Source: Thiomonas arsenitoxydans
Lineage (GTDB): Bacteria > Pseudomonadota > Gammaproteobacteria > Burkholderiales > Burkholderiaceae_C
Assembly (NCBI RefSeq): GCF_000253115.1
Contig: NC_014145.1
Location: forward strand, 3,412,001-3,476,000
DNA length: 64,000 nucleotides
Direction: 5' to 3'
Shown: positions 54,022-62,853 of the stretch, piece after piece
Layout: every line of letters starts with the position of its first letter
Numbering within the stretch: the stretch's first letter is position 1
Program-made: the position numbers and the translations under genes
The notes under the pieces: generated by a model
What the model saw: the letters and a program-made list of their open reading frames with translations, nothing else
Told to the model about the DNA's origin: nothing
Databases searched by the model: none

Positions 54022-55540
54022 CGAGAGCAGCTCCAGTCCAGCGGGCAGCAGACAGTCGCGGCGCAGCCCGGTAGCGAAAATCGCCATAGTGATCGAATAG
54101 GTTGTGCAGCAGTGCGTGTACGCGCGCTGGGCCCAAAGTCTGACCCCAGACCAGCGGGCCGCGCGGGTAAGCCGTGCCGAGCCTCATCGCGAGATCAATG
54201 TCGGCAGCGCGCACCGCGTTCCAGCTCGCCAGATCGGCGGCTTCATTGACCAGCATCGCGACGATTCGCGCGACGACCAGCCCGGCAACGTCAGCCAGTT
54301 CGATCAATTTCAAGCCAGTCATCGCAAGCGCCGCGGCAAGCACCGCGAGATCAGATCGCGCCGCGTCTGTTGCGCATGCTCCAAGTAGCGGCGTGCTTGC
54401 GAAGTCAAGTGCCAAGTCGAGCAGTATCAGGGAAGGGCACGACTCCTCCGCAGCACGCTGTGCGGCAATTCGCCCGTCCGTTAACACTACCGTGGCCGCA
54501 CCGACACCGAGAGCATCTTCCGGTAGCAGCGAATCCAAGACGAGCGCAACTCCAGCTTGGCGCAGCCGGTCGACCAAAGGGGCGAGCGACTTCAGCACCG
54601 CGGCATAGCGCACCATCGGAAGCACATTGGCGGGCTTTGTTGCTTCGACTTCTGGCACGGTAGTTGCGCCATCCCGGTATTGATACACACCGTTGCCGCT
54701 TTTACGGCCGAGACGCCCGGCGCGAACCAGTTCTTGTTGCATCAGAGCCGGTGCATAGCGCGAGTCGTATCCGGTACTGCGGAACACTGACTCGGTCACA
54801 GCCAGGTTGATGTCGTGGCCGATCAAATCCATTAGCTCGAATGGTCCGAGGGCGAATCCACCGCACTGGCGCAACAACGCGTCGATTGCAGCCGCGGGAG
54901 CGGCCCCCTCAGCCAGCAACCGCCACGCCTCGGCGTAGTAAGGGCGCGCGACGCGGTTGACGATGAAGCCAGGTCCGTTTGGCGCGACTACTGGGATCTT
55001 TCCCCATTCCTGCGACAGGGTGCGTAGAGTTTCGACCACCGAAGAATCGGTCTGCAAACCAGGGATGATTTCGACCAATTTCATCCTTACCGCGGGATTG
55101 AAAAAATGCCATCCGGCGACACGCTGAGGTCGGTGTAGCGCAGCGGCGATGGCCGTGATCGATAGCGACGAGGTATTGCTCAGAAGCAGCGCATCGTCGG
55201 CGACGAACGCTTGGACGCTGCCTAGAATCTCCTGTTTCGCAGAGAGATCTTCAGTGATCGCTTCGATCACGATGCCGCTACCCCGACCGGATTCAATGTC
55301 GTTGGTGGGCTGAATGCGCTCGAATATGGCTTGACGCTGTTCCGGGGATAATTTGCCGCGGGAAACTGCGCCGTCGAGATCGGCAGCGATTGCTGAGAGG
55401 GCGCGCTCGAGCGCAGGGGCTCGAGTGTCGTATAGACACACAGCATGGCCAGCCTGCGCGGCAAGTTGTGCAATTCCGGCGCCCATGCTGCCGGCTCCCA
55501 GAACCCAAACACGAGATCGTGCTGTCATCATGGCATCCAT
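54014..55540 (-). CDS. paaH: 3-hydroxyadipyl-CoA dehydrogenase PaaH
   Basis: A 508-residue 3-hydroxyacyl-CoA dehydrogenase. VWVLGAGSMGAGIAQLAAQ is the NAD site, and AGWHFFNPAVRMKLVEII is the catalytic His region. NGPGFIVNRVARPYYAEAWR and a duplicated C-terminal domain follow, as in PaaH/PaaC-type enzymes. It oxidises 3-hydroxyadipyl-CoA to 3-oxoadipyl-CoA. It starts directly after the paaG stop. Confidence 0.95.
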   Translation of the reverse strand: MDAMMTARSRVWVLGAGSMGAGIAQLAAQAGHAVCLYDTRAPALERALSAIAADLDGAVSRGKLSPEQRQAIFERIQPTNDIESGRGSGIVIEAITEDLSAKQEILGSVQAFVADDALLLSNTSSLSITAIAAALHRPQRVAGWHFFNPAVRMKLVEIIPGLQTDSSVVETLRTLSQEWGKIPVVAPNGPGFIVNRVARPYYAEAWRLLAEGAAPAAAIDALLRQCGGFALGPFELMDLIGHDINLAVTESVFRSTGYDSRYAPALMQQELVRAGRLGRKSGNGVYQYRDGATTVPEVEATKPANVLPMVRYAAVLKSLAPLVDRLRQAGVALVLDSLLPEDALGVGAATVVLTDGRIAAQRAAEESCPSLILLDLALDFASTPLLGACATDAARSDLAVLAAALAMTGLKLIELADVAGLVVARIVAMLVNEAADLASWNAVRAADIDLAMRLGTAYPRGPLVWGQTLGPARVHALLHNLFDHYGDFRYRAAPRLSAARWTGAALDA

Positions 55541-56341
55541 TTATCGATCCGTGAACCGAGGCTGGCGTTTTTGCTTGAACGCGGCGACGCCTTCGGCATA
55601 ATCGGCAGCAAAACCCAACTCTCGCTGTGCGGCAGCCTCAGCATCAAGCGCCTGCCCCAAAGTGCTGCAAGACCCTGCGTCGATCAGCTCTCTTGCGCGC
55701 ACCAGAGCCCGCGTGGGCAATGCAGCCAAGCGAACGGAAAGCTGACTCACCGCATCATCAAACATGTCGTCTTCAACCGAAGACCAGATCAGTCCAATCT
55801 GTTCGGCGCGTTCGGCGCTGATTTTTTCGCCTAGCATCGCCAGCCCCACCGCTTGTGCGCGGCCGACCAGTCGCGGCAGTGCCCAGGTCGCGCCGCTGTC
55901 AGGAATCAATCCGATCCCGGAGAACGCCTGGACGAAGATCGCACTGCGCCGCGCCACCACCAGATCGCACGCCAGCGCTAACGAAGCCCCTGCACCAGCT
56001 GCGATACCGTTGACCGCCGCAAGCGTCGGTACAGGCATTGACCGTAATCGCAGCACCAACGGCTTGTAGCCAGTTTCGATCACTGCGCCCAGATCTTTTG
56101 GCGTGCCGTCTGGAGCAACCGCGGGATCACGAAGATCTTGTCCGACGCAGAACGCACGCCCCGCGCCGGTGAGCACGACGCAACGCACTGCAGCGCGCGA
56201 GGCGACGGCGTCAAGCACGTGCAGCAATTCGGCCATGAGCGCCCCACTCAGCGCGTTCAAAGCATCGGGACGGTCTAAGGTGATGCGGACCACTGATTCG
56301 GTCTGATCGACGCGCAGAGCTGTTTGAGTGTGACTCATCAC
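55541..56341 (-). CDS. paaG: 1,2-epoxyphenylacetyl-CoA isomerase PaaG
   Basis: A 266-residue crotonase-family enzyme. GAGRAFCVGQDLRDPAV and FSGIGLIPDSGATWALPRLV match PaaG more closely than PaaF. It converts the epoxide into oxepin-CoA and also isomerises double bonds later in the pathway. It is the first gene of the minus-strand paa run, facing the PaaR-type operator at 56397-56424. Confidence 0.92.
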   Translation of the reverse strand: MMSHTQTALRVDQTESVVRITLDRPDALNALSGALMAELLHVLDAVASRAAVRCVVLTGAGRAFCVGQDLRDPAVAPDGTPKDLGAVIETGYKPLVLRLRSMPVPTLAAVNGIAAGAGASLALACDLVVARRSAIFVQAFSGIGLIPDSGATWALPRLVGRAQAVGLAMLGEKISAERAEQIGLIWSSVEDDMFDDAVSQLSVRLAALPTRALVRARELIDAGSCSTLGQALDAEAAAQRELGFAADYAEGVAAFKQKRQPRFTDR

Positions 56342-56396
56342 AAAAATAGGGGAAGTGGCATTGCGGCATGTAGGCTGCTTACCAGAGCAGTCAAAC

Positions 56397-56424
56397 AGTA
56401 TTGACCAACCGGTCGGTCAATACT
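56397..56424. promoter_or_regulatory. 28-bp palindrome, probable PaaR operator
   Basis: Arms AGTATTGACC and GGTCAATACT are perfect inverted repeats around the centre AACCGGTC, with only one mismatched pair in the core. This is the TetR-type pattern expected for PaaR. It sits between paaG (minus, start 56341) and paaY (plus, start 56489) and can control both. TTGACC inside the arms may double as -35 elements, so binding would block RNA polymerase. Confidence 0.75.
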
Positions 56425-56488
56425 AAGCTTGCAAAATCGTTGATGCAAGTCAAATTAAACTCAGGAAAAACCCTAAGGAGACGCTACA

Positions 56489-57106
56489 GTGCCCAGCTAT
56501 GCCATCGAGGGCGTGATCCCAGTCGTCGATCCGACCGCCTATGTTCACCCTTCCGCCGTCTTGATAGGCGATGTACAGGTCGGTCCCGGTTGCTACGTCG
56601 GCCCTTGCGCCAGTCTGCGCGGCGACTTTGGCCGCATCGTGCTGCACGAGGGCGCAAACATCCAGGACGGGTGCGTGATGCACGGTTTCCCCGGGCATGA
56701 CACCGTGGTCGAAGTCAATGGACATATCGGCCATGGCGCTGTGTTGCACAGCTGCATTGTGCGTCGCGATGCGATGGTCGGGATGAACGCCGTCGTCATG
56801 GACGACGCCGAGATCGGCGTGCAGGCGATCGTTGCAGCCTGCGCTTTTGTGCCTGCGGGAATGGTGGTTCCCGCACGCATGCTGGTGGCTGGAATGCCCG
56901 CCAAGCTGCGCCGCGAATTGAGCCCGGAAGAGATCGCCTGGAAACTTGAAGGTACTCGCACCTACCAGGATTTGGCTCGGCGCTGCCATGCCTGCCTACG
57001 TGAGGTTCAACCGCTAACTGCGCTCGATGCGGGTCGACCCGCGCTGCGCGCGCTACAAGTTGAGCCCTTGATCGCGTTGCGTCGCAAAGAAGGAGTGCAA
57101 TCATGA
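56489..57106 (+). CDS. paaY: PaaY: hexapeptide-repeat thioesterase of the gamma-carbonic-anhydrase fold
   Basis: A 205-residue left-handed beta-helix protein. Successive hexapeptide turns are visible ([20 protein letters not shown] and later [20 protein letters not shown]), with His residues for a metal site. In the paa pathway PaaY removes CoA from the ring-opened dead-end product. AAGGAGACGCTAC precedes the ATG. It is divergent from paaG across the PaaR-type operator, and its stop overlaps the following hydratase start (ATGA). Confidence 0.93.
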   Translation: MPSYAIEGVIPVVDPTAYVHPSAVLIGDVQVGPGCYVGPCASLRGDFGRIVLHEGANIQDGCVMHGFPGHDTVVEVNGHIGHGAVLHSCIVRRDAMVGMNAVVMDDAEIGVQAIVAACAFVPAGMVVPARMLVAGMPAKLRRELSPEEIAWKLEGTRTYQDLARRCHACLREVQPLTALDAGRPALRALQVEPLIALRRKEGVQS

Positions 57107-57927
57107 TGCAGCAGCAGGCTTACACCGATTCAACTGAACTTCGCGTTCAGGTAAGTGCGTCCGGGCTAGCTGTCGTCACTCTTAACCGCACGCAGGTACA
57201 CAACGCCTTCGATGAAGCACAGATTGCGCGAATGACGAAGGCGTTCGAGGCGCTCGGCACGGATGAGACGGTGCGTGCTGTTGTGCTGCGTGGCGCGGGT
57301 CAGCATTTCTGCGCGGGCGCTGACATCGGTTGGATGCGCCGTGCAGCACAGGCCGACGAAACTGAAAACATCGAGGATGCCCGGCGGTTCTCGAACATGA
57401 TGCGCGCTGTCGCCTATTGTCCAAAACCAGTGGTCGCAGTGGTACAAGGCGTGGCCTACGGAGGTGGAATGGGACTAGCCTGCGCTGCCGATATCGTGCT
57501 TGCTGCGGACAACGCTCGGTTTGCGCTCACCGAAGCCAAGTTTGGCATCTTGCCAGCGGTGGTCGGCCCATATGTAGTTAACGCGATAGGCCGTCGTCAG
57601 GCGATGGAAATGGCGCTAACTTGCCGGGTGCTGTCGGCGCAACAAGCGCTGTCGATTGGTCTGGCACATCAGGTCGTCGCGCCCGAGGCAATCGATGGTG
57701 CGTTGCTCGAGATCTTGCGCGGTTTACTTCGGAGCGGTCCTGCAGCGCTGCGCGAAATTAAGTCATTGTTTAGCAGTCTGCCGATCCGGCCAGTCGACGA
57801 CGCCACTTCGAAAGTGACCGCGCAAACTATTGCACGTGTGCGCGCAACTGTCGAGGCGAGTGAGGGCTTCGCCGCTTTCGTCGACAAGCGCGATCCGAGC
57901 TGGGTCGCAGAGCCGGAATTGATCTGA
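57103..57927 (+). CDS. Enoyl-CoA hydratase, probable 2,3-dehydroadipyl-CoA hydratase role
   Basis: A 274-residue crotonase-family protein. [20 protein letters not shown] and [20 protein letters not shown] form the oxyanion hole, and [19 protein letters not shown] carries the acid residue region. Its sequence style is nearest to methylglutaconyl-CoA hydratases of leucine or isoprenoid catabolism, but no other hydratase is available for the PaaF step in this cluster. It is coupled to paaY by an ATGA overlap. I therefore infer a PaaF-like role and leave the symbol open. Confidence 0.75.
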   Translation: MMQQQAYTDSTELRVQVSASGLAVVTLNRTQVHNAFDEAQIARMTKAFEALGTDETVRAVVLRGAGQHFCAGADIGWMRRAAQADETENIEDARRFSNMMRAVAYCPKPVVAVVQGVAYGGGMGLACAADIVLAADNARFALTEAKFGILPAVVGPYVVNAIGRRQAMEMALTCRVLSAQQALSIGLAHQVVAPEAIDGALLEILRGLLRSGPAALREIKSLFSSLPIRPVDDATSKVTAQTIARVRATVEASEGFAAFVDKRDPSWVAEPELI

Positions 57928-57939
57928 ACCGTATTGGGA

Positions 57940-58414
57940 TATCCATGGACACCGCAACGGTTCAGCGCGCCGACGCATCTGGACCTGCGCGGCCCAGATC
58001 AAGTTCGGCAGCTTCACCGAACTCTCAACGCCTGGCTGGGCGAGCGCTGCCGCGCGCTGTGGGACGAGGTGCGCCACCCCGAGCACACCCAGTTCAGCGT
58101 GGCCGAGATGCTGGAGCACGAGCGCGCGCACCTCATGCCCATGCCGGTGCCGTTCGATGGCTACGTCGAGAAGCCCGCGCGGGTCTCCAGCACCTGCCTG
58201 GTGTCGGTGGCGCGCTTGCCGCTATTCGGTGCCGTGCGAACGGGTGGGGCGGAGGGGCAGCACGCGGCTGTACCCGGGCAGCGTCGCCATCGTGGCGGAT
58301 AACGCCATCGTGGCCCGCCACGAGCGACTGAGCAACGCGGGCGAGACCCGGTACGACTGGCAGCACTACATCCCGCTGCTACAGAGAAAGCCCGGAGTGT
58401 TGCCGGCGTTCTGA
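57940..58414 (+). pseudogene. istA: IS21-family transposase istA relic (plus strand)
   Basis: The first frame reads LNAWLGERCRALWDEVRHPE, then FSVAEMLEHERAHLMPMP and DGYVEKPARVSSTCLVSVAR. A frame change near 58210-58225 leads to YSVPCE, STRLYPG, HERLS and DWQHYIPLLQRKPG before a stop at 58412-58414. These are segments of IstA. The N-terminal DNA-binding and catalytic core part is missing, as is istB. The relic begins just 13 bp after the hydratase gene. Confidence 0.7.
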
Positions 58415-58541
58415 ATCCGCGTAAATTTGGCGGCGTTATTTGGCGGCGAGAACGGCGGGGAGCGATTTGAGGAAGCGAGGCGGCGCCGGGGCGAACGAAG
58501 ACAGCCCGGCGTCGTGGTCCGGGACGGCGACTGGAAGGATG

Positions 58542-58757
58542 TCAGAACGGGGGGTCGTCGACGCCGTTGATGTCGAGCGCGGTGGTGCGGTCGTCGCGGA
58601 GCCTGGCTTGCAGCGCGAGCTCGTAGTGCGCCCAGATGCGCGCGCGCAGGTCGTCGAGGAATTCGACGACGGCCAGTGCCTGCTCGGGCGACCAGTGCGG
58701 GTCGATCAAGAGGGTCAAGCCCTGGGTGATGCCCGAGGGTTGAGGTGCGGGGCTCAT
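58542..58757 (-). CDS. Uncharacterised small ORF inside the IS21 debris
   Basis: A possible 71-residue protein with WSPEQALAVVEFLDDLRARI as its most structured part, probably one helical segment. The frame is continuous with the istA relic upstream, and no ribosome site marks the ATG at 58757. It could be a small element-associated gene or the end of a larger broken one. I recognise no function. Confidence 0.35.
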   Translation of the reverse strand: MSPAPQPSGITQGLTLLIDPHWSPEQALAVVEFLDDLRARIWAHYELALQARLRDDRTTALDINGVDDPPF

Positions 58758-59242
58758 GGCTGGGCGCGCGGGGTTTTGCGCCAGGATGCCGTGGTGCGCT
58801 CCTGGGCCTCCTTGCGGCGGTAGCGGCACGGCTACGGGCGGTGGATCGTAGCGCTGCAGGCGGCGGCGCTCCAACGCCAGGCGCACCGCCGAGACGTGGG
58901 GAACGCCGCGCCCCAAGGCGTCGAGCGCGGCGCGCTGCAGTTCGGCGGCGCCATACGGGTCGAGCAACTCGCCCAGGGCGCGGGCCATGCGCCCGAGCGG
59001 CTCGCCGCGTTCGGCGGCCTGACGCAGCAGATCGCGGCAGGCGGGCGCGGCGCTCACCAGGCGCTCACCAGGCGATCGGTGTCGCGATGGGCGCGCGCGG
59101 CGCGTTTGGAGTCGACCAAGTCCTGCACATGCTGTTTGACTTCGATGACCTCGCCGCGGTCCCAGCTGCGCGCATGGGTGGCCAAGTTCCGCCTCGACGA
59201 ACTCGCGCAACGCGACCGCAATGGGACCCGTCGTGCCGGCAA
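58758..59242 (-). pseudogene. istA: Second IS21-type transposase relic (minus strand)
   Basis: One frame reads THARSWDRGEVIEVKQHVQD, then SKRAARAHRDTDRLVSA. After a frame change, the next reads CRDLLRQAAERGEPLGRMAR, LLDPYGAAELQRAALDALG and PHVSAVRLALERRRLQRYDP. This is the C-terminal region of an IstA-like transposase. The frame change coincides with an 11-bp tandem duplication at 59050-59071. The relic is in opposite orientation to the one at 57940. Confidence 0.55.
59050..59071. repeat. 11-bp tandem duplication in the istA relic
   Basis: GCGCTCACCAG occurs twice in direct succession. Eleven bases is not a multiple of three, and the reading frame of the istA relic changes exactly here. Confidence 0.8.
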
Positions 59243-59277
59243 GCCGCTCGTGCAAAACCGCTAACTGCGTGGTTGGG

Positions 59278-59568
59278 GTCAGCTCGATTACTTGGGCTGA
59301 GTTGTGTTGCGGTTTGGAGGTGCATAACAGCCCGCCCGAGTTGACCGCGCTGTCGAACAGCTTGGTTATCAAGGATTTCGACAGGCAAGCTGCGGCTTTT
59401 TTTGGAAATCTCTCCCGGCAGTTTCCAGCCAGAAAAAACAGCTTCGACCGCATGATCGCTGCGCATGCCATCTCCTTGGGGATCACGTTAGTGACCAACA
59501 ACGCCGCCGATTTTGCGCTTTACGCCGATGCCGGGCTGGTCGTCGAGAACTGGACGACTTCCGCCTGA
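59278..59568 (+). pseudogene. vapC: vapC-like PIN toxin fragment, copy B
   Basis: A 96-codon fragment of a PIN-domain toxin: ITWAELCCGLEVHNSPPELT, then the C-terminal block FDRMIAAHAISLGITLVTNN, then DFALYADAGLVVENW and a stop at 59566-59568. The second block carries acidic residues of the PIN active site. The N-terminal third, with the first catalytic Asp, is absent, and no VapB is adjacent. Its first 161 bp match 31324-31498. Confidence 0.75.
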
Positions 59569-59713
59569 CGCAGAAGACTTGTGTTGTCGTTCCACTGCAG
59601 GGCACCGAACCTCGGCTGGGTCTGCTTTTGCTTTCTTCGGCGGATCGTTGATAGCCAGACGCTTCCAACCGACCGGCGCGGGGCCAGGAGTGGCTTGCGG
59701 CATTCTTGCCGCC

Positions 59714-59740
59714 GTATTCATATTCATTTATATTGAATAC
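59714..59740. promoter_or_regulatory. AT-rich inverted repeat before the ParDE-type genes
   Basis: Arms GTATTCA and TGAATAC are separated by TATTCATTTATAT, so overlapping TATTCA/TGAATA arms also exist. The site lies 23 bp before the antitoxin ATG and is a plausible autoregulatory operator and promoter for the module. Confidence 0.55.
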
Positions 59741-59763
59741 ACCGAAAATGACAGGAGCCAAGC

Positions 59764-60024
59764 ATGTCCCGAACAACGACCACGACCATGACGGTGCGTC
59801 TCAGCGGGCCACTCAGTGAATTCGTCGCCACCAATGTGGGCGAGCAAGGTGATTACGAGAACATCAGCGAATACATGCGCGACCTGATCCGCCGTGACAA
59901 AGCGCGAAAAGAGCAGGAGGCTTTTGACCGGCTAAAGGCCGAGCTGGCCCATGCCTTCGCCGCCCCGGAGAGTTCGTACCGCCCCCTATCTGCCGCCGAG
60001 GTGATCGCGCGCAACCGGGGCTGA
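59764..60024 (+). CDS. parD: ParD-like antitoxin
   Basis: An 86-residue protein. The ribbon-helix-helix part reads TMTVRLSGPLSEFVATNVGE and NISEYMRDLIRRDKARK, the ParD/CopG pattern. The C-terminal tail would wrap the toxin. GACAGGAGCCAAGC precedes the ATG. The toxin gene follows after 4 bp. Confidence 0.88.
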   Translation: MSRTTTTTMTVRLSGPLSEFVATNVGEQGDYENISEYMRDLIRRDKARKEQEAFDRLKAELAHAFAAPESSYRPLSAAEVIARNRG

Positions 60025-60028
60025 CGGC

Positions 60029-60343
60029 GTGGCCCAAATTCGGCTTCAGGAAGCGGCGTCCTGGAGATTCGACGAGATCTACCGCTACACGCGCGATCGC
60101 TGGGGTACGGAACAAGCCGACCGCTACATCAACGGGCTGTTCGAGGCTTTCGACGGCATCGATTCCCACCAGACCCATTCCAAGCCTATTCCCGCCGACT
60201 TTGGCATTGAAGGTTATTTTTTCCGCTACGAACGGCATTTTGTCTATTGGCGCCGCCTCTGGAATGGGGACATTGGCATCGTGACCCTCCTGCATGAGCG
60301 GATGCACCAGATCGACCGGTTCCGGGACGATTTCGGCTTGTAG
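60029..60343 (+). CDS. parE: ParE/RelE-family toxin
   Basis: A 104-residue toxin with GTG start. Typical ParE features are SWRFDEIYRYTRDRWGTEQA, then YFFRYERHFVYWRR and LLHERMHQIDRF at the end. ParE toxins target DNA gyrase; RelE relatives cleave mRNA, so the target is not certain. It is the second gene of the pair with the ParD-like antitoxin. It is convergent with the truncated nickel permease 83 bp away. Confidence 0.88.
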   Translation: MAQIRLQEAASWRFDEIYRYTRDRWGTEQADRYINGLFEAFDGIDSHQTHSKPIPADFGIEGYFFRYERHFVYWRRLWNGDIGIVTLLHERMHQIDRFRDDFGL

Positions 60344-60425
60344 TTGGACTGGCCGACAGAAATCAGCATCACCACAATGTGCCGAAATTCAAACATGACG
60401 CTGCGTGCATCTCGTTTGCCACGGC

Positions 60426-60851
60426 TTAGTTGTCTATCGGCATGTGACTTAAATCAGCATCGGCGCCAAGACGCTGGTCTCCGCCGGCCACCCCTGCAGA
60501 CTGGATCAGCGTATGGGCATCGCGCGCCAGCAGCGCCACGACAACCGACAGCAGCACGACCACGCCGCTATGTCCGAGTGAGAAAAACAGCCCCACCGCC
60601 ACCGGGCGCTGGCCGTCTTGGCGCAGCTTGCGGGTGACGTTGTCGATGGCGGCGATGTGGTCTGCATCGAAGGCGTGGCGCAGACCGAGAAAGTAGGCCA
60701 TCGCACCGATGCCCATCAGCGCCGGATGGCCGGGCAGCAGCGCCAGCAGCCAACCCCACGCCGCGACAGGCTGTGCCAGCAGGGTGAGGCCCGTGGCGGT
60801 GAGGGCGCGTCGGTCGAGTCGGCCCAAGCCCGGTCGGTTGGAGGTCGGCAT
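60426..60851 (-). pseudogene. hoxN: Truncated NiCoT-family nickel/cobalt permease
   Basis: A 141-codon frame with the nickel-transport signature RHAFDADHIAAIDNVTR followed by VAVGLFFSLGHSGVVVLLSV. Full NiCoT permeases have about 330-350 residues and eight spans; here only the first two or three remain, and the end after DAHTLIQSAG is unrelated. It lies 18 bp after ureG, where a nickel transporter makes sense. The missing 3' part probably was lost when the toxin-antitoxin and IS21 region arrived. Confidence 0.8.
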
Positions 60852-60869
60852 GGTCGGAAGGTGCAAGAG

Positions 60870-61547
60870 TCAGCCCGCCTGTAGCAAGCCCTTGGTTTCG
60901 ATGAACTGCACCACGGCGTCCAGTCCGTCCAAGGTCTTGAGGTTGGTCATGGCGTAGGGTCTGTTGGGACGCATGCGCTCGGTGTCGGCGCGCATCACGT
61001 CGAGGTTGGCGCCCACATGCGGAGCGAGGTCGGTTTTGTTGATGACGAACAGGTCGCTTTTGGTGATGCCGGGGCCGCCCTTGCGCGGAATTTTTTCGCC
61101 GCCGGCCACGTCGATGACGTAGATCGTCAGGTCGCTGAGTTCCGGGCTGAAGGTGGCAGCCAGGTTGTCGCCGCCGCTTTCGATGAACACGATGTCGGCA
61201 TTCGGAAACTGCTCCAGCATGCGGTCGACCGCTTCGAGATTGATCGACGCATCTTCGCGGATGGCGGTGTGCGGGCAGCCGCCGGTCTCCACGCCCAGAA
61301 TGCGCTCAGGTTCGAGCGCGCCCGCCACGGTGAGCAGGCGCTGGTCTTCCTTGGTGTAGATGTCGTTGGTCACCACGACGAGGTCGTAGCGGCTGCGCAT
61401 CGCCTTGCACAGCATTTCAAGCAGAGTGGTCTTGCCCGATCCCACCGGGCCGCCGATGCCCACGCGCAGCGGCGGCAGGCGCTTGGTGCGATGGGGAATG
61501 TGATGCAGCGGCGAGGCGTTGGCCGCGGTGGAGGGGTGTGCGCTCAT
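60870..61547 (-). CDS. ureG: Urease accessory GTPase UreG
   Basis: A 225-residue SIMIBI GTPase that drives nickel insertion into urease. P-loop [15 protein letters not shown], the Cys-Pro-His nickel motif in [17 protein letters not shown], and [17 protein letters not shown] are all present. I chose the ATG at 61547, which overlaps the ureF stop; a longer frame to 61910 runs through ureF. A short His stretch at the N-terminus (LHHIPHR) may help bind metal. Confidence 0.96.
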   Translation of the reverse strand: MSAHPSTAANASPLHHIPHRTKRLPPLRVGIGGPVGSGKTTLLEMLCKAMRSRYDLVVVTNDIYTKEDQRLLTVAGALEPERILGVETGGCPHTAIREDASINLEAVDRMLEQFPNADIVFIESGGDNLAATFSPELSDLTIYVIDVAGGEKIPRKGGPGITKSDLFVINKTDLAPHVGANLDVMRADTERMRPNRPYAMTNLKTLDGLDAVVQFIETKGLLQAG

Positions 61548-62248
61548 GATCGGAACAGTCGGGAATATTGGGTTTCGTGACGGCTGCTGAGAATGGCCAG
61601 CAGGGGCGAGAAGCTCTGCCAGTCGTCCATACGGTGTTGCAGGTTTCGTGCCTGCGCCACGGCGGCGGGAATGTCGGGCGCAAGCGCGGCGAGCAGGCGC
61701 TGCCCCGCGCTCTGGCCCAACGGAACCGCCCGCAGCGCCGCCTGCACTTGGTTCTCCAGCCAGGAGAAGGCCAGCGCGTGCGCCATCTGTTCGGCGTCCA
61801 GCCCCAGGGCCAAGCCAGCCAGGGCGAAGGCCAGCGGCCAGGCGGGCGCGGGTTCGAGTTGAGCAGCGAGCGGCAGTGCGGGATGGTCGGGGCGCAGATT
61901 GCGTAGCCACTCCAGCATGGAGCGGCCCATCTGCTGGCTTTGCTGGCGCAGCTCAAAGGTTTCGCGCGTGGCCAGCACCCAGGTCTGCACGGCGCGCAGC
62001 GCTGCGAGGTCTGCTGCAGACCAGGCCGCATGCGCGGCGCAGGCAGCCGGCAGTTCGCTGCGCGCAAGCGTGAGCTGCAACTGACCGCGCAGCCAGGCCA
62101 GTGTCTGCGCTTCGTCGGTGACGAAGCCCGCGTCCACCGACGCTTCCAGCCCCTCGGAATAGCTGAACCCACCCACCGGCAAAGCGGGGGAGGACAGCCA
62201 CATCATCGCGAGTTGCGGGGCGGGGCAGGCTTGCGGCTCAATGCCCAT
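61544..62248 (-). CDS. ureF: Urease accessory protein UreF
   Basis: A 234-residue all-helical protein. [21 protein letters not shown] near the N-terminus is the UreF hallmark. It bridges UreG and the UreD/H-urease complex and acts as a fidelity factor for metal loading. I chose the ATG at 62248, which lies inside the His-rich 3' end of ureE (11-bp overlap). Confidence 0.95.
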   Translation of the reverse strand: MGIEPQACPAPQLAMMWLSSPALPVGGFSYSEGLEASVDAGFVTDEAQTLAWLRGQLQLTLARSELPAACAAHAAWSAADLAALRAVQTWVLATRETFELRQQSQQMGRSMLEWLRNLRPDHPALPLAAQLEPAPAWPLAFALAGLALGLDAEQMAHALAFSWLENQVQAALRAVPLGQSAGQRLLAALAPDIPAAVAQARNLQHRMDDWQSFSPLLAILSSRHETQYSRLFRS

Positions 62249-62792
62249 GGGAATGATCGTGACCCTGCCCGTGATGGTCGTCGTGCGCATGCGCATGGCC
62301 GTGCCCATGATCGTGCCCATGCTGCCCATGCCCGCCGCCCTCGCCATAGGCCCCGGCCTCGGGCTCGAACGGGGCCTCCATCTCGGTGACGATCAGGTGC
62401 ATGCGGCGCAGCATGTCGGCCAGCACCGGGTCGGGCTCGAACTGCAGATAGTCGGCCTGCACTTCGAGCTGCACATGCCGGTTGCCCAGGTGATACGCGG
62501 CGCGCGGCAGATCGGTGGCCGTGCCATGCGCCGGGCAGGCGCGCACTTGCAGCACGGCTTGCGGCGCGGCTTGCACACGGATCATTGAGCCGTCTTCAGC
62601 CACCAGCAGGTCGCCGCCACGCAGCACCGTGCCGCGCGGCAAAAACACGGCGAGGTGACGACCGGCGCTGTCGTGCGCGTCAAAGCGGCTTTTGCTGCGC
62701 GTGTCCCAATCGAGGCTGACTGTGGCGGCGCGCTGCACCAGCGCCGGGGCCAGGCCGCGCGCGGCGGGAAGATGTTTGTTGACGGTGAGCAT
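62238..62792 (-). CDS. ureE: Urease nickel chaperone UreE with a long His tail
   Basis: A 184-residue metallochaperone. The N-terminal part contains HDSAGRHLAVFLPRGTVLRG and the second domain YHLGNRHVQLEVQADYLQ. The C-terminal 33 residues hold 14 His, mostly in Gly-His and Asp-His repeats, as in other strongly nickel-binding UreE proteins. It delivers Ni(II) to UreG. No urease structural gene precedes it in this window. Confidence 0.95.
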   Translation of the reverse strand: MLTVNKHLPAARGLAPALVQRAATVSLDWDTRSKSRFDAHDSAGRHLAVFLPRGTVLRGGDLLVAEDGSMIRVQAAPQAVLQVRACPAHGTATDLPRAAYHLGNRHVQLEVQADYLQFEPDPVLADMLRRMHLIVTEMEAPFEPEAGAYGEGGGHGQHGHDHGHGHAHAHDDHHGQGHDHSHGH

Positions 62793-62853
62793 GAGGATTC
62801 GGAAGGGGAGGGTATGCAGAAACGGGTTTGCAGAAATTCGGGGCGCCGCCTAA

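Noticed and set aside
59488..59727. A minus-strand frame of 79 codons (with GWKRLAINDPPKKAKADP)
   Set aside because: It has no ribosome site or recognisable domain and partly lies antisense to the vapC fragment; it may be debris, but nothing supports a gene.
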